The position numbers were made by a program, and so were the translations under genes. This document shows, piece after piece, positions 1 through 9,364 of a stretch of DNA of 64,000 nt (positions within the stretch are counted from its first letter, which is position 1; every line of letters starts with the position of its first letter). Location of the stretch: positions 35,449 through 99,448 of the forward strand of contig WLJH01000014.1 in assembly GCA_009701885.1 (NCBI GenBank), given 5' to 3'. The DNA comes from Actinomycetota bacterium. GTDB lineage: Bacteria > Actinomycetota > Actinomycetes > Propionibacteriales > Nocardioidaceae. The notes beneath the pieces are model-generated. The model was not told the DNA's origin. It ran no database searches and was given only the letters and a program-made list of their open reading frames with translations.

Positions 1-297
1 CTCACGCGGCAGCTTGCCGGCCTTGCGCACGGGGACGAACCCGGCACCCAGGGCCAGGGCGACGGGGGCGGCGAGGATGAATCCCCGGGCCTCCATGCCG
101 ACCACGACGTCGACCCGCGGTGCGCCGTCGGGGTGGACGCCCGCCGAGGCCAGCCCGGCCACGACGGCCGCCAGACCGGCGGGGTCGGCCAGCAGCGGCG
201 TGATGTCCTTGAAGACCACGCCCGGCTCAGGGTGGTCGGGCACGTCCACGACCAGGCGCGCGAGGGCGTCGCGCGCCCGGGCGAGGGCGTCGGTCAC
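1..297 (-). CDS. apt: Adenine phosphoribosyltransferase, N-terminal 99 codons (cut by window edge)
   Basis: Converts adenine and PRPP to AMP in cytosolic purine salvage. The 99 visible codons carry the conserved N-terminal block of this family, including the PGVVFKDITPLL stretch and VVGMEARGF, which lines the base/PRPP pocket. The start is GTG at 297, chosen because an AGGAG ribosome-binding site sits 8 nt upstream and overlaps the stop codon of secF. The gene follows secF by only 10 bp, so it is probably cotranscribed with the yajC-secD-secF unit, the same order as in mycobacteria. The PRPP-binding C-terminal part lies outside the window, so intactness cannot be judged. Confidence 0.93.
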   Translation of the reverse strand, partial: MTDALARARDALARLVVDVPDHPEPGVVFKDITPLLADPAGLAAVVAGLASAGVHPDGAPRVDVVVGMEARGFILAAPVALALGAGFVPVRKAGKLPRE

Positions 298-307
298 CGG
301 GTGACTC

Positions 308-1540
308 CTACTTCTTGCCGCGCTGCGAGCGGGGCTTGCGGCTGGGCTGCTGGCGCCCGGCGGCGGGGCTCTGCCCCACCTCGCCACGGGCCTTGGGCAC
401 GTTGCGTCCACGCCCCATCGGCTCGTGGGTGGTCACGGGCGGCGGGGCCTGGCGGACGGGCGCCGCCGGGGTGCCGTCCTCCGAGGGCGGGGCGACGCCG
501 GGGTCGTTGGCGATGGGCATGTCCTCGGCGAAGCTCGGCACCGTCGCGTAGCGGTCGGCCCGGCGCAGCCGGGCTGCCGCGCGGTTCTCGTGCTCGGCGA
601 TGTCCTTCTCCCCCGACTTCAGGTGCACCAGGATGCGCGGCGCCAGCACGACGGAGGAGTAGACGCCCGCCGCCATGCCCACGAACTGCGAGAGCGCAAG
701 GTCCTGCAGCGAGGAGGCACCGAGCTGGACGGCGCTGACGTAGAGGATCGCGCCGATCGGGATGAGGGCAACGATGCCGGTGTTGATCGAGCGCACCAGC
801 GTCTGGTTGACCGCGAGGTTCGCCGCGTCGGAGTAGGTCTGGCCGGGACGGCGGAACTCACGGGTGTTCTCGCGGACCTTGTCGAAGACGACGACGGTGT
901 CGTAGAGCGAGAAGCCGAGGATCGCCAGCAGACCGGTGACCGCCGAGGGCGTCACGGGAAAGCCGGAGAGGGCGTAGACCCCGACGGTGATGGCGATGTC
1001 GTGGGCCAGTGCGGCGAGCGCGGCCACCGACATCTTCCACTCACGGAAGTAGAGGGCGATGAAGATCATCACCAGGACGAGGAACACGCCCACGCCGAGC
1101 GCGGCCCGCTGGGCGACCTGGGTGCCCCAGCTGGCGCCGATCTCGTCCTGGGAGATCTGGTCGCTCACCGGGACGGTGCTGGTGATGACCTCGACGACGG
1201 AGTCGCTGGCCTCGGGGGTCAGGTCCTCGACCTGGATGAGGATCGACTGGCCGGAGGTGGTGACCACCGGGGTGTCGGCACCCTCGATGCCGGCGTCGGC
1301 GATCGCGGCGCGCAGCTCGTCGGCGTTGTCCTGGGTGACGTCGGAGGCGGCCAGCGGGACGCGGTACTGCGTGCCGCCGGTGAACTCGATGCCGAAGTTG
1401 AGGCCCTTGATGAGGACGACGGCGAGTGCCGCGCCGACCAGGACCAGCGAGATGGCGTACCAGAGCGGACGACGGTTGACGAAGTCGATCGACTTCCGCC
1501 CGTTGTAGAGCTCGTTGCCGAGCCGGGAGAACTTGCCCAT
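308..1540 (-). CDS. secF: Protein translocase subunit SecF
   Basis: SecF works with SecD and YajC on the SecYEG translocon, using proton-motive force to pull exported proteins through the membrane. The 410-residue product has the first transmembrane helix near residues 26-46, then the family motif GIEFTGGTQYRV around 49-60, a short periplasmic domain, and five further membrane segments between about 150 and 310. The basic, Pro/Gln/Arg-rich tail after about 330 is a cytoplasmic extension often present in actinobacterial SecF. The ATG shares one base with the secD stop codon (TGATG), implying translational coupling. Confidence 0.98.
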   Translation of the reverse strand: MGKFSRLGNELYNGRKSIDFVNRRPLWYAISLVLVGAALAVVLIKGLNFGIEFTGGTQYRVPLAASDVTQDNADELRAAIADAGIEGADTPVVTTSGQSILIQVEDLTPEASDSVVEVITSTVPVSDQISQDEIGASWGTQVAQRAALGVGVFLVLVMIFIALYFREWKMSVAALAALAHDIAITVGVYALSGFPVTPSAVTGLLAILGFSLYDTVVVFDKVRENTREFRRPGQTYSDAANLAVNQTLVRSINTGIVALIPIGAILYVSAVQLGASSLQDLALSQFVGMAAGVYSSVVLAPRILVHLKSGEKDIAEHENRAAARLRRADRYATVPSFAEDMPIANDPGVAPPSEDGTPAAPVRQAPPPVTTHEPMGRGRNVPKARGEVGQSPAAGRQQPSRKPRSQRGKK

Positions 1541-3327
1541 CAGGCCTTACCTCCAGCCGGCACGCGGTCCATGCCGAGGGTCTCGGGACTCAGGCCGGAC
1601 AGGCGCCCGCCCCCGTTGAAGAAGCGGTAGCGCGCGAGGTACGAGACGGCCGGCCGCGTGAAGAAGAAGAGCACCAGCAGGTCGATGATCGTCGAGAGGC
1701 CGAGGGCGAAGCCGAAGCCCTTCACCGCGCCGGTCGCGAAGATGTAGAGCACCAGCGCGGAGAGCAGGGAGACGGTGTTGGCCGCCAGCCGGGTGACCCG
1801 GGCACGGCGCCAACCGCTCTCCACCGCGACCCGCATCGACTTCCCGTCGCGCATCTCGTCACGGATGCGCTCGAAGAAGAGGATGAAGGAGTCGGCGGTG
1901 ACACCGACGGCGATGATGAAGCCGGCGATGCCCGGCAGCGTCAGCGTGAAGCCGGCGGTCTCGCTGAGCAGCAGCACCGCGGCGTACGTCGCTGCGGCGG
2001 CCACGCCCAGGGAACCGAGCACCACGAGGCCGAGACCGCGGTAGTAGAGCAGGCAGTAGATCATCACCAGCGCCAGGCCCAGCCCGCCGGCCCACAGACC
2101 CGCGGAGAGCTGGTCGCCGGCGAGCGAGGGGCCGATGGTCTCGACCGAGACGTCGTCCTCGAACTCGATGGGCAGCGAGCCGTAGCGCAGGCTGGTCGCC
2201 AGGCTGTTGGCGCTGGTCTCGGTGAAGTCGCCGCTGATCTGGGCGTTGCCATCGAGGATCCGGCCCTCCATCGTGGGCGCGGAGAGCACCTGGCCGTCGA
2301 GCACGATCGCGAACTGCTTCTCGGTGCCGACCAGGGCCGTCGAGATCTCGCCGAACGTGTCGGTGCCGGCGCCGTTGAAGGACAGGGTGACGACGTAGTT
2401 GACCTGGTTCTGCGGGATGGCGGCGCCCGCGTCGTCGAGGTCGGTGCCCTCGATCATCGAGGCCGACAGGAGGTAGGCGATGCCGTCCTCGTCACAGGTG
2501 ATGAGCGGCGCGGCCGGGCTGTCCTCCATGACGGAGACCGCCCCCGGGTCCTGGCAGCCGCCGGCGGCGTTGAAGGCGTTGAAGGCGTCCACGCAGGCGG
2601 TGGTCGGGTTGTCGATCCACTCCAGCGGACGCTCGGTCAGCTCGTCCTCGGCCGCAGCCGCGACGCAGGCCTCGTAGGGGTCGCCCTGCTGGTTGCCCTG
2701 GTTGCCCTGCTGGCCGCCTTCGCTCCCGCCCTGGTTGCCTCCCTGGCCACCGTCCTGGGGGGACGCGCTGGGGCTGGGGCTGGTCGACTCACCGGACATC
2801 CGCGCCCACGCACCGAGCGCCGCGCGGTTGTTGCCCTGGGTGCCGTCCTGCTGGCCGTCCTGCTGGCCACCCTGCTCGCCCCCGGCGCCCGGGGTGAGGG
2901 ACTCCACGTCCAGACCCTCCGGCAGCCCCTCGGGCAGGCCGGTGGTGGTGGTGCAGCGCCCGTCGACCGTGGAGCAGGCGACCAGGCGGAAACGCAGCTG
3001 GGCCGTGCGCTGCACGGTCTCGACGAGGTCGCGGCTGTTCTCACCAGGGATCTCGACGACGATGATGTCGCCACCCTCGGTGACGACGTCGGCCTCGGCC
3101 ACACCGGAGCCGTTGACGCGGTCGTCGATGATCTGACGTGCCTCCTCGAGGCTGTCGGACTCGACGTCCTCGTTGGCGGCGACCAGCGTGATGCGGGTGC
3201 CGCCCTGGAGGTCGAGCCCCAGCTGCGGCTTCCAGGACCCAGCGAGCGCCACCAGGCCGAAGGCGACCGCCAGGGCCAGGAAGAACACCACGAGGGTGCG
3301 GCCCGGCCGGACCATGTTGCGTGCCAT
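1540..3327 (-). CDS. secD: Protein translocase subunit SecD with Gln/Gly-rich insert
   Basis: Partner of SecF in the Sec translocon motor. The 595 residues comprise a first membrane helix (about 11-31), the LGLDLQGGTRI motif (about 37-46), a periplasmic P1 domain, and five C-terminal membrane helices from about 410 onward. A low-complexity stretch rich in Gln, Gly, Asn, Ser and Pro interrupts the periplasmic domain at about residues 146-217. Its repeated GQQ/GNQ units make it longer than in most SecD proteins. The insert is flanked by Cys residues (about 118, 125 and 221), suggesting an exposed loop, possibly disulfide-bounded. The stop overlaps the secF start, and the ATG is 5 bp downstream of yajC. 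Confidence 0.97.
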   Translation of the reverse strand: MARNMVRPGRTLVVFFLALAVAFGLVALAGSWKPQLGLDLQGGTRITLVAANEDVESDSLEEARQIIDDRVNGSGVAEADVVTEGGDIIVVEIPGENSRDLVETVQRTAQLRFRLVACSTVDGRCTTTTGLPEGLPEGLDVESLTPGAGGEQGGQQDGQQDGTQGNNRAALGAWARMSGESTSPSPSASPQDGGQGGNQGGSEGGQQGNQGNQQGDPYEACVAAAAEDELTERPLEWIDNPTTACVDAFNAFNAAGGCQDPGAVSVMEDSPAAPLITCDEDGIAYLLSASMIEGTDLDDAGAAIPQNQVNYVVTLSFNGAGTDTFGEISTALVGTEKQFAIVLDGQVLSAPTMEGRILDGNAQISGDFTETSANSLATSLRYGSLPIEFEDDVSVETIGPSLAGDQLSAGLWAGGLGLALVMIYCLLYYRGLGLVVLGSLGVAAAATYAAVLLLSETAGFTLTLPGIAGFIIAVGVTADSFILFFERIRDEMRDGKSMRVAVESGWRRARVTRLAANTVSLLSALVLYIFATGAVKGFGFALGLSTIIDLLVLFFFTRPAVSYLARYRFFNGGGRLSGLSPETLGMDRVPAGGKA

Positions 3328-3332
3328 GTACG

Positions 3333-3659
3333 TCAGTTCTCCTCCGGGGTCGGCGTCGGCCGCTCCCCTGGCTCGTCGGTCCCGAGCTCGTCGGTCCGGG
3401 GCTCGTCGATCCGGCGACCGACCGCACCGCGCGCCACCCTGATGGTCACGCCGGGGGCGATCTCGAGCCCGATCGTCTCGTCGTCCACCGAGGTGAGCGT
3501 GCCCAGGACACCCGAGGTCAGCATCACCTCGTCGCCCACGTCCAGTGCCTGCTGCATCGACTGGAGCTGCTTGGCCCGCCGCTGCTGCGGCCGGATCAGG
3601 AGGAGCCAGAAGATGAGGGCGATGGCCAGGAACGGCAGGAGTGCCGCGAGGTCCTGCAC
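3333..3659 (-). CDS. yajC: Preprotein translocase subunit YajC
   Basis: Small single-pass membrane accessory of SecDF. The 108-residue product has an N-terminal helix (LLPFLAIALIFWLLLI, about 7-22), followed by the family's R-P-Q-Q-R-R-A-K stretch and the conserved small beta domain (GDEVMLTSGVLGTL). The start is GTG with GAGAGG 9 nt upstream. It heads the yajC-secD-secF-apt cluster. A strong hairpin between ruvB and this gene implies its own promoter within the short leader, although I cannot name the hexamers with confidence. Confidence 0.95.
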   Translation of the reverse strand: MQDLAALLPFLAIALIFWLLLIRPQQRRAKQLQSMQQALDVGDEVMLTSGVLGTLTSVDDETIGLEIAPGVTIRVARGAVGRRIDEPRTDELGTDEPGERPTPTPEEN

Positions 3660-3693
3660 GACGACGTACCTCTCAGGCGAGGGTGTGGGTGGA

Positions 3694-3723
3694 CGACGGC
3701 CGCCCCCCGGGGGGCGGCCGTCG
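3694..3723 (-). terminator. Perfect 30-nt palindromic hairpin after ruvB
   Basis: A perfect 15+15 palindrome with a C6/G6 centre lies 17 bp beyond the ruvB stop and about 35 bp before yajC. As RNA it folds into a very stable GC stem. There is no T-run, as is common for actinobacterial intrinsic terminators. It probably separates the ruvCAB and yajC-secDF units, and being symmetric it could work in both directions. Confidence 0.7.
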
Positions 3724-3740
3724 GGAAGTGTAACCGCGGG

Positions 3741-4844
3741 CTACTCCGCGTCGAACAACGCGGGGTCGCCACCCTGCGTGGCGGTCGGCGGCACCGCGAG
3801 ACCGAGGTGCGTCCACGCGGCAGGCGTCGCGACCCGTCCCCGCGGGGTGCGGGCGAGGAAGCCCAGGCGGACCAGGAACGGCTCGGCGACCTCCTCGACG
3901 GTCTCGCGCTCCTCACCGACCGCCACGGCCAGGGTGGAGATGCCCACCGGTCCCCCACCGAAACGACGGCACAGGGCGTCGAGGACCCCCCGGTCGAGGC
4001 GGTCGAGCCCCAGCGGGTCGACCTCGTAGAGGTCGAGGGCCCGCTCGGCCACGTCGTGGGTGACCAGGCCGTCGGCGCGCACCTGGGCGTAGTCCCGGAC
4101 GCGGCGCAGCAGCCGGTTGGCGATCCGGGGCGTGCCGCGCGAGCGAGAGGCGATCTCGGCGGCGCCGTCGGCGGTGAGCGCGACGTCCAGCAGCCTGGCC
4201 GAGCGGTGCACGATCAGGTCGAGGTCGGCGGGGTCGTAGAACTCGAGCTGGGCGGTGAAGCCGAAACGGTCGCGCAGCGGACCCGGGAGCAGCCCCGCCC
4301 GGGTGGTGGCGCCGACGAGGGTGAAGGGCGGGATGTCGAGCGGGATCGCGGTCGCGCCGGGCCCCTTGCCGATGACGACGTCGACCCGGAAGTCCTCCAT
4401 CGCCATGTAGAGCATCTCCTCGGCGGGCCGGGACATGCGGTGGATCTCGTCGATGAAGAGCACGTCGCCCTCGTTCATCCCCGACAAGATGGCCGCGAGG
4501 TCCCCGGCGTGGGTGATCGCGGGGCCGCTGGTGAGCCGCAGCGGGGCGCCCATCTCGTGGGCGATGATCATCGCCAAGGTGGTCTTGCCGAGGCCAGGCG
4601 GACCGGAGAGCAGGACGTGGTCGGGAGCGCGGCCGCGCAGCCGGGCCGCCTCGAGCACCAGCCCCAGCTGGTCGCGCACGCGGTGCTGGCCCACCACCTC
4701 CTCGAGGCTGCGCGGGCGCAGCGCGGCCTCCACGGCGCGCTCGTCGCCGTCGGCGTCGGCTGCCACGAGGGAGCGCAGGTGGTCGCGCTCGCCGCGCACG
4801 AGCGGGTCGAGCGGGTCGAGCTGGTCCAGGTCGTCGTCGTGCAT
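3741..4844 (-). CDS. ruvB: Holliday junction branch-migration ATPase RuvB
   Basis: Hexameric AAA+ motor that drives branch migration with RuvA at Holliday junctions. The 367-residue product has Walker A GPPGLGKT (about 81-88), Walker B LFIDEIH (about 129-135), sensor/arginine-finger region GATTRAGLL, and a C-terminal winged-helix domain with [11 protein letters not shown]. It has an N-terminal acidic extension of about 25 residues relative to E. coli RuvB. ATG at 4844 was chosen. A GTG at 4856 in the same frame would add four residues, and neither has an ideal ribosome-binding site. It is 17 bp downstream of ruvA. Confidence 0.97.
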   Translation of the reverse strand: MHDDDLDQLDPLDPLVRGERDHLRSLVAADADGDERAVEAALRPRSLEEVVGQHRVRDQLGLVLEAARLRGRAPDHVLLSGPPGLGKTTLAMIIAHEMGAPLRLTSGPAITHAGDLAAILSGMNEGDVLFIDEIHRMSRPAEEMLYMAMEDFRVDVVIGKGPGATAIPLDIPPFTLVGATTRAGLLPGPLRDRFGFTAQLEFYDPADLDLIVHRSARLLDVALTADGAAEIASRSRGTPRIANRLLRRVRDYAQVRADGLVTHDVAERALDLYEVDPLGLDRLDRGVLDALCRRFGGGPVGISTLAVAVGEERETVEEVAEPFLVRLGFLARTPRGRVATPAAWTHLGLAVPPTATQGGDPALFDAE

Positions 4845-4861
4845 GTCCCCGGGCACGCGCC

Positions 4862-5470
4862 TCACGCTCTCGACAGGGCGCGCAGGGCGGCGCGGAGCAG
4901 CGAGGCGACGTCGGGTGTCTCGCCCGCGGTGGGCGCGACCTCGTCGACGGCACGGTCGGCGTCCTTGGCCGACCAGCCCAGGCCCTGCAGGCCCTGGCGC
5001 ACCTGGTCGCGCCACGCCTCGGTGGGGGCGGCTGCAGCGACCTGGCGCTGGCCGACCGGTGCGCCGATCCGGTCCTTGAGCTCCAGGATGATGCGTTGGG
5101 CGCCCTTCTGGCCGATGCCCGGAACCCGGGTGAGGGTCTTGACGTCCTCGGAGCCGACCGCACGGCGCAGGTCGTCGGGGCCGAGCACGGCCAGCATCGC
5201 CTGGGCCAGCTTGGGCCCCACGCCGCTGGCGGTCTGCAGCAGCTCGAAGCAGGTGCGCTCGTCCTCGTCGAGGAACCCGAAGAGGGTCAGGGAGTCCTCG
5301 CGGACGACCAGTGCGGCGGGGAGCATCGCGGTCTGGCCGGTGCCTACCTTGGGCGACAGCGTCGCCAGCGTGCCCGGGGTGCACAGCAGCTCCAGCCCGA
5401 CGCCGCCGACCTCGACGACGGCGGTGGACAGGGTGACGGCGGCGACCGGGCCGCGGACGTAGGCGATCAT
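4862..5470 (-). CDS. ruvA: Holliday junction DNA-binding protein RuvA
   Basis: Tetrameric DNA-binding partner of RuvB. The 202-residue length is typical. The N-terminal OB fold starts MIAYVRGPV. The tandem helix-hairpin-helix repeats are visible as [14 protein letters not shown] and [15 protein letters not shown]. The C-terminal RuvB-binding three-helix domain ([15 protein letters not shown]) follows an Ala-rich linker. The ATG overlaps the ruvC stop by 4 bp (ATGA), so RuvC and RuvA are translationally coupled. Confidence 0.97.
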   Translation of the reverse strand: MIAYVRGPVAAVTLSTAVVEVGGVGLELLCTPGTLATLSPKVGTGQTAMLPAALVVREDSLTLFGFLDEDERTCFELLQTASGVGPKLAQAMLAVLGPDDLRRAVGSEDVKTLTRVPGIGQKGAQRIILELKDRIGAPVGQRQVAAAAPTEAWRDQVRQGLQGLGWSAKDADRAVDEVAPTAGETPDVASLLRAALRALSRA

Positions 5471-6033
5471 CGGCGGGCTGCTCCTCTGCTCGTGGTGCTG
5501 GCGGTGGCGCTGCGCACGCGGGCCAGCTGCTCGAGGCGTGCCTGCTCCAGGCGGGCCTGGGCGCCGCCGCGCCAGATGTGGGTGATGGCCAGCGCCAGCG
5601 CGTCGGCCGCGTCGGCCGGCTTCGGCGGGCTGTCCAGGCGCAGGATCCGGGTGACCATGAGACCGACCTGGTCCTTGGTGGCGCGACCGCTGCCGGAGAC
5701 CGCGGCCTTGACCTCGCTGGGGGTGTGCAGGGCGACCGGGAGGCCTCGTCGCGCCGCGCACACCAGGGCGATGCCGCTGGCCTGGGCGGTGCCCATGACC
5801 GTGCTGACGTCGGAGCGGGCGAAGACCCGCTCCACCGCGACGGCGTCGGGCCGGTGCTCCTCGATCCAGGCGTCGATGCCCTTCTCGATGCTCACGAGGC
5901 GCTGCGCGACCGGCAGGTCGGAGCTGGTGCGGATGACGTTGACGTCGACCAGGTCCAACGGGCGACCCACGGAGCCGGACACGACACCCATCCCGCAGCG
6001 GGTCAGGCCCGGGTCGATCCCCAGCACGCGCAC
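5467..6033 (-). CDS. ruvC: Crossover junction endodeoxyribonuclease RuvC
   Basis: Cleaves Holliday junctions symmetrically. The 188-residue RNase-H-like fold shows the catalytic acidic residues: Asp7 in RVLGIDPG, Glu in VAVERVF, and the paired Asp in [11 protein letters not shown]. The reading frame stays open to 6090, but I place the start at GTG 6033. GGGAGG lies 7 nt upstream, the protein then begins directly at the conserved RVLGIDPG strand, and a candidate -10 element lies between the two possible starts. First gene of ruvCAB. Confidence 0.93.
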   Translation of the reverse strand: MRVLGIDPGLTRCGMGVVSGSVGRPLDLVDVNVIRTSSDLPVAQRLVSIEKGIDAWIEEHRPDAVAVERVFARSDVSTVMGTAQASGIALVCAARRGLPVALHTPSEVKAAVSGSGRATKDQVGLMVTRILRLDSPPKPADAADALALAITHIWRGGAQARLEQARLEQLARVRSATASTTSRGAARR

Positions 6034-6073
6034 CGGGGCACCTCCCTCGTCAGCGGTCGAACGTGTGTTCGCA

Positions 6074-6079
6074 ACGCTA
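6074..6079 (-). promoter_or_regulatory. Candidate -10 element for ruvCAB
   Basis: TAGCGT on the minus strand fits the actinobacterial TAnnnT -10 pattern. Transcription would start about 7 nt downstream, leaving a leader of roughly 35 nt that carries the GGGAGG site of ruvC at GTG 6033. This supports the shorter RuvC start. No clear -35 is visible. Confidence 0.4.
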
Positions 6080-6117
6080 ACCGTCGCCACCCGCCGTGGC
6101 CGTCGCCGACACGCCGG

Positions 6118-6885
6118 TTAGACGTCTGCCGCCTCCATGACCTCGTCGGGGATGTCGGCGTTGGTGAAGACGTTCTGCACGTCGTCGAGGTCGTCGACGG
6201 CGTCGACCAGCTTGAAGACCTTCGCTGCCACGTCGGGCTCGCCCACGGGGATGTCGAGCTGTGCGACGAACTGGACCTCGGCGGAGTCGTAGTCGATGCC
6301 GGCGTCCTGCAGGGACGTGCGGACCGCGACCACGTCGGAGGGACCGGACTGGACCTCGAAGCTGTCGCCGTGGTCCTTGACCTCCTCGGCTCCGGCGTCC
6401 AGCGTCGCCTCGAGCACGTCGTCCTCGGAGACCTCCTTGGCCTCCTGGGACTTCGGCACCACGACGACGCCCTTGCGCTCGAAGAGTCGCGAGACCGAGC
6501 CCGGGTCGGCCATCGTGCCGCCGTTGCGGGTCACCGCGGTGCGGACCTCCATCGCGGCGCGGTTGCGGTTGTCGGTGAGGCACTCCACCAGCAGGGCGAC
6601 GCCCTGGGGGCCGTAGACCTCGTACATGATCGTCTCGTAGTCGACGCCGCCGCCCTCGAGGCCGCCGCCGCGCTTGACCGCGGAGTCGATGTTCTTGTTG
6701 GGGACCGACTGCTTCTTGGCCTTCTGGATGGCGTCGTAGAGCGTCGGGTTGCCGGCCGGGTCGGGGCCGCCCATCTTCGCGGCGATCTCGATGTTCTTGA
6801 TCAGCTTCGCGAACAGCTTGCCGCGCTTGGCGTCGATCGCGGCCTTCTTGTGCTTCGTGGTCGCCCACTTGGAGTGCCCGGACAT
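6118..6885 (-). CDS. yebC: YebC/PmpR-family regulatory/translation protein
   Basis: Conserved 255-residue cytosolic protein. Family members are described as transcriptional regulators, and more recently as helping ribosomes at difficult sequences. The N-terminus [22 protein letters not shown] is the family signature. The acidic middle and C-terminal domains ([21 protein letters not shown]) follow. The start ATG has GAAGGAAGAGG just upstream. It sits between pdxT and ruvC, the normal actinobacterial order. Confidence 0.95.
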   Translation of the reverse strand: MSGHSKWATTKHKKAAIDAKRGKLFAKLIKNIEIAAKMGGPDPAGNPTLYDAIQKAKKQSVPNKNIDSAVKRGGGLEGGGVDYETIMYEVYGPQGVALLVECLTDNRNRAAMEVRTAVTRNGGTMADPGSVSRLFERKGVVVVPKSQEAKEVSEDDVLEATLDAGAEEVKDHGDSFEVQSGPSDVVAVRTSLQDAGIDYDSAEVQFVAQLDIPVGEPDVAAKVFKLVDAVDDLDDVQNVFTNADIPDEVMEAADV

Positions 6886-6915
6886 GCCTCTTCCTTCTCC
6901 GCTCTCGGGAGGCCC

Positions 6916-7533
6916 TCAGGAGCCTCGGACCAGGTCCACGAACAGGCCGTGCACCCGGGAGTCCTCCCCCACCTCGGGGTGGAACGACGTCGCGACCAGG
7001 TTCCCCTGGCGGACCGCGACGATCCTACCGGCGGCCGCTCCACCCGTGCTGTCGCGGTCGACGCGGGCCAGGACCTGCACCTGCGCGCCGACCTCCTCGA
7101 CCCAGGGCGCCCGGATGAAGACGCCGTGGACGGGCTCGGCCAGCCCCTCCACCCGCACCGGCCCCTCGAAGGAGTCGACCTGGCGGCCGAAGGCGTTGCG
7201 CCGCACGGTCATGTCGATCCCCCCGAACGTCTCCTGGCCGGGCGCCCCGTCGAGGACCCGGTCGGCGAGCAGGATCATCCCGGCACAGGTGCCCAGGACC
7301 GGCAGCCCGGCGTGGATCCGCTCACGCAGCGGCTCGAGCAGCTCGAAGGTCCGGGCCAGCCGCGCGATGGTCGTGGACTCTCCTCCGGGGAGCACGAGCG
7401 CGTCGACGGCGGCGAGCTCCTCGGGGCGACGCACGCGGGTCGTGGCCACGCCGAGGCGCTCGAGCGCGGCGACGTGCTCACGGACGTCGCCCTGGAGGGC
7501 CAGCACGCCGACGAGCGGGGACGAGGAGGTCAC
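6916..7533 (-). CDS. pdxT: Pyridoxal 5'-phosphate synthase glutaminase subunit PdxT
   Basis: Class I glutamine amidotransferase that feeds ammonia to PdxS for vitamin B6 synthesis. In 205 residues it shows the PdxT marks GGESTT (about 50-55), nucleophile Cys83 in GTCAGM, and the catalytic His-Glu pair in FHPEV near the C-terminus. The GTG start is preceded only by TAGGCT and six bases, with no ribosome-binding site, so the mRNA is probably leaderless. Unlike in many relatives, it is separated from pdxS by a divergent lipoprotein gene. Confidence 0.96.
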   Translation of the reverse strand: MTSSSPLVGVLALQGDVREHVAALERLGVATTRVRRPEELAAVDALVLPGGESTTIARLARTFELLEPLRERIHAGLPVLGTCAGMILLADRVLDGAPGQETFGGIDMTVRRNAFGRQVDSFEGPVRVEGLAEPVHGVFIRAPWVEEVGAQVQVLARVDRDSTGGAAAGRIVAVRQGNLVATSFHPEVGEDSRVHGLFVDLVRGS

Positions 7534-7539
7534 CGGACG

Positions 7540-7549
7540 AGCCTAGGGT
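7540..7549. promoter_or_regulatory. Interlocked divergent leaderless promoter (pdxT / lipoprotein)
   Basis: On minus, TAGGCT (7545 to 7540) is followed by six bases and then the pdxT GTG. On plus, TAGGGT (7544-7549) is followed by six bases and then the GTG of the lipoprotein gene. The two -10 hexamers overlap by two bases. Only 22 bp separate the two start codons, and neither gene has a convincing ribosome-binding site. This implies two leaderless transcripts whose polymerases exclude each other. Confidence 0.6.
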
Positions 7550-7555
7550 GGGCAG

Positions 7556-8353
7556 GTGCTCTCCCGACGAGTGGTCCCGGTGACCGCACTGCTGCTCGCG
7601 GTGTCGCCGCTCGCGGCCTGCGCCGACGACGCAGGCCTGGCCACGGCCCCGCGGCCCCTGCTGTCGGTGGCTCCGGAGACCCCGGGTGCCGCGCCGACGG
7701 CGACAGAGGACCCGGTCGTGCCCGCGGCACCGGTGCCGGCGGACGAGGCGCAGGCGGCGTACCTCGCCTGGCTGGACGCGCTCGCGGCCCGCGATGCGGA
7801 GACCGCGTGCACGGTCCAGCACCCGGAGCTGACCATCGCGCTCCGGCAGGAGGCGATCCTGGTCGGCCGGGCCGGGCTCGGTGACCCGTGCACAGGGTTC
7901 GAGGCGCTGCTGTGGGAGGACCCGCTGCGCGAGACCGAGCCGGTCTCGGTCGAGACGACCACGCTGACCGAGGAGAAGGCGGTGCTGGCGGTCGGGTTCG
8001 GCGCGAGCGCGGTGACGGTGGACCTGGAGTACCAGCGCGCGGCCTGGCGGGTCCTCGCCGAGGAGCCGCGCACCCTCGGCAGCCCGGCGACCCGGCGCTG
8101 GGTCGAGCGCTGGTGCGACCTGCGGACCGGGATGGACCGCGGGGAGCTGGAGGAGCTGATGGGCCCGGCGAGCGGGACCTACTCGCTCTTCGACGGCGGC
8201 GAGCCGCAGGTCTACTGGACCGACCGGCAGTACGACTTCCGCGCCTACCTCACGGAGGTCACGCCCGCAGGGACCGCGGTGGACCTCGTGGGCGACTACG
8301 ACGCCTTGTCGAGCGAGGACCGCGAGGTCCTGGACTGCCCCGAGCTGCGCTGA
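7556..8353 (+). CDS. Secreted lipoprotein of unknown function
   Basis: The 265-residue product starts with a type II signal peptide (MLSRRVVPVTALLLAVSPLAAC), with lipobox PLAAC at about residues 18-22, followed by an Ala/Pro/Thr-rich tether to about residue 60. The folded part contains a Trp-rich C-terminal domain (WVERWCDLRTGMDRGELEELMG) and several Cys residues. That domain recalls the SmpA/BamE-like segment of other actinobacterial lipoproteins, but I do not recognise a specific function. Expressed divergently from pdxT. Its 3' end converges on pdxS. Confidence 0.85.
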   Translation: MLSRRVVPVTALLLAVSPLAACADDAGLATAPRPLLSVAPETPGAAPTATEDPVVPAAPVPADEAQAAYLAWLDALAARDAETACTVQHPELTIALRQEAILVGRAGLGDPCTGFEALLWEDPLRETEPVSVETTTLTEEKAVLAVGFGASAVTVDLEYQRAAWRVLAEEPRTLGSPATRRWVERWCDLRTGMDRGELEELMGPASGTYSLFDGGEPQVYWTDRQYDFRAYLTEVTPAGTAVDLVGDYDALSSEDREVLDCPELR

Positions 8354-8387
8354 CTCCGGGGCCGGGCGCGCTGCTCGGGGCCGGTGC

Positions 8388-9317
8388 TCACCAGCCGCGC
8401 TCGGCGAGGCGGTGCGGCTGCGGGATGTCCTCCACGTTGATGCCGACCATGGCCTCACCGAGGCCGCGGGAGACCTTGGCGACCATCGCGGGGTCGTCGT
8501 GGAAGGTGGTGGCCTTGACGATGGCCTCGGCGCGCTGTGCCGGGTTGCCGGACTTGAAGATGCCCGAGCCCACGAAAACGCCGTCGGCGCCGAGCTGCAT
8601 CATCATCGCGGCGTCGGCCGGGGTGGCGATGCCGCCCGCGGTGAACAGGACGACGGGCAGCTTGCCGGTCGTGGCGACCTCGCGGACCAGCTCGTAGGGC
8701 GCCTGCAGCTCCTTGGCGGCGACGTAGAGCTCGTCCTCGGTCAGGGCGCCGAGGCGGCGGATCTCGCCGAGGATGGTGCGCATGTGGGTGACGGCGTTGG
8801 AGACGTCGCCGGTGCCGGCCTCGCCCTTGGAGCGGATCATCGCCGCGCCCTCGGTGATCCGGCGCAGGGCCTCGCCGAGGTTGGTGGCGCCGCAGACGAA
8901 GGGCACGGTGAACTGCCACTTGTCGATGTGGTTGGCGTAGTCGGCCGGGGTCAGCACCTCGGACTCGTCGATGTAGTCCACGCCCAGGCTCTGGATGACC
9001 CGGGCCTCCATGAAGTGGCCGATGCGCGCCTTGGCCATGACGGGGATCGAGACGGCCTCGATGATGCCGTCGATCATGTCGGGGTCGCTCATGCGCGACA
9101 CGCCGCCCTGGGCGCGGATGTCGGCCGGGACCCGCTCGAGCGCCATGACCGCCACCGCGCCGGCGTCCTCGGCGATCTTCGCCTGCTCGGCGTTGACCAC
9201 GTCCATGATCACGCCGCCCTTGAGCATCTCGGCCATGCCGCGCTTGACGCGGGTCGTGCCGGTGCCGGCGCTCTGCTCAGGGGTGCTCGCGGCGGGGGTC
9301 TCGTGCGTGTCGGCCAT
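8388..9317 (-). CDS. pdxS: Pyridoxal 5'-phosphate synthase lyase subunit PdxS
   Basis: Makes pyridoxal 5'-phosphate from ribose 5-phosphate, glyceraldehyde 3-phosphate and ammonia supplied by PdxT. The 309-residue (beta/alpha)8 protein has the two catalytic lysines in VMAKARIGH (Lys96) and RSKGEAGTG (Lys164), and the phosphate-binding [13 protein letters not shown] and [11 protein letters not shown] loops. The poorly conserved first 25 residues are a normal actinobacterial extension. TACGAT seven bases before the ATG suggests leaderless or near-leaderless expression. Confidence 0.97.
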   Translation of the reverse strand: MADTHETPAASTPEQSAGTGTTRVKRGMAEMLKGGVIMDVVNAEQAKIAEDAGAVAVMALERVPADIRAQGGVSRMSDPDMIDGIIEAVSIPVMAKARIGHFMEARVIQSLGVDYIDESEVLTPADYANHIDKWQFTVPFVCGATNLGEALRRITEGAAMIRSKGEAGTGDVSNAVTHMRTILGEIRRLGALTEDELYVAAKELQAPYELVREVATTGKLPVVLFTAGGIATPADAAMMMQLGADGVFVGSGIFKSGNPAQRAEAIVKATTFHDDPAMVAKVSRGLGEAMVGINVEDIPQPHRLAERGW

Positions 9318-9324
9318 GCCTCAG

Positions 9325-9330
9325 ATCGTA
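9325..9330 (-). promoter_or_regulatory. Candidate -10 element of pdxS
   Basis: TACGAT on the minus strand, seven bases before the pdxS ATG, fits the TAnnnT pattern seen before several other genes in this window. Transcription would begin at or next to the start codon. Confidence 0.45.
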
Positions 9331-9364
9331 CGGCGCGGGGTGGCACGACCCCACGTCGGGAGGA

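Noticed and set aside
133..1630. Long plus-strand open frames opposite secF (about 200-400 residues).
   Set aside because: Arg/Gly/Asp-rich translations without domains; they arise from the GC-rich antisense of real genes. The same reasoning removed dozens of similar frames over the window.
2675..2895. Sequencing artefact or CRISPR-like repeat in secD.
   Set aside because: Reading frame is preserved, repeat units are irregular and encode a typical low-complexity linker.
5467..6090. RuvC start at 6090.
   Set aside because: Adds 19 unconserved residues, and a -10 candidate and a strong ribosome-binding site lie downstream, favouring 6033.
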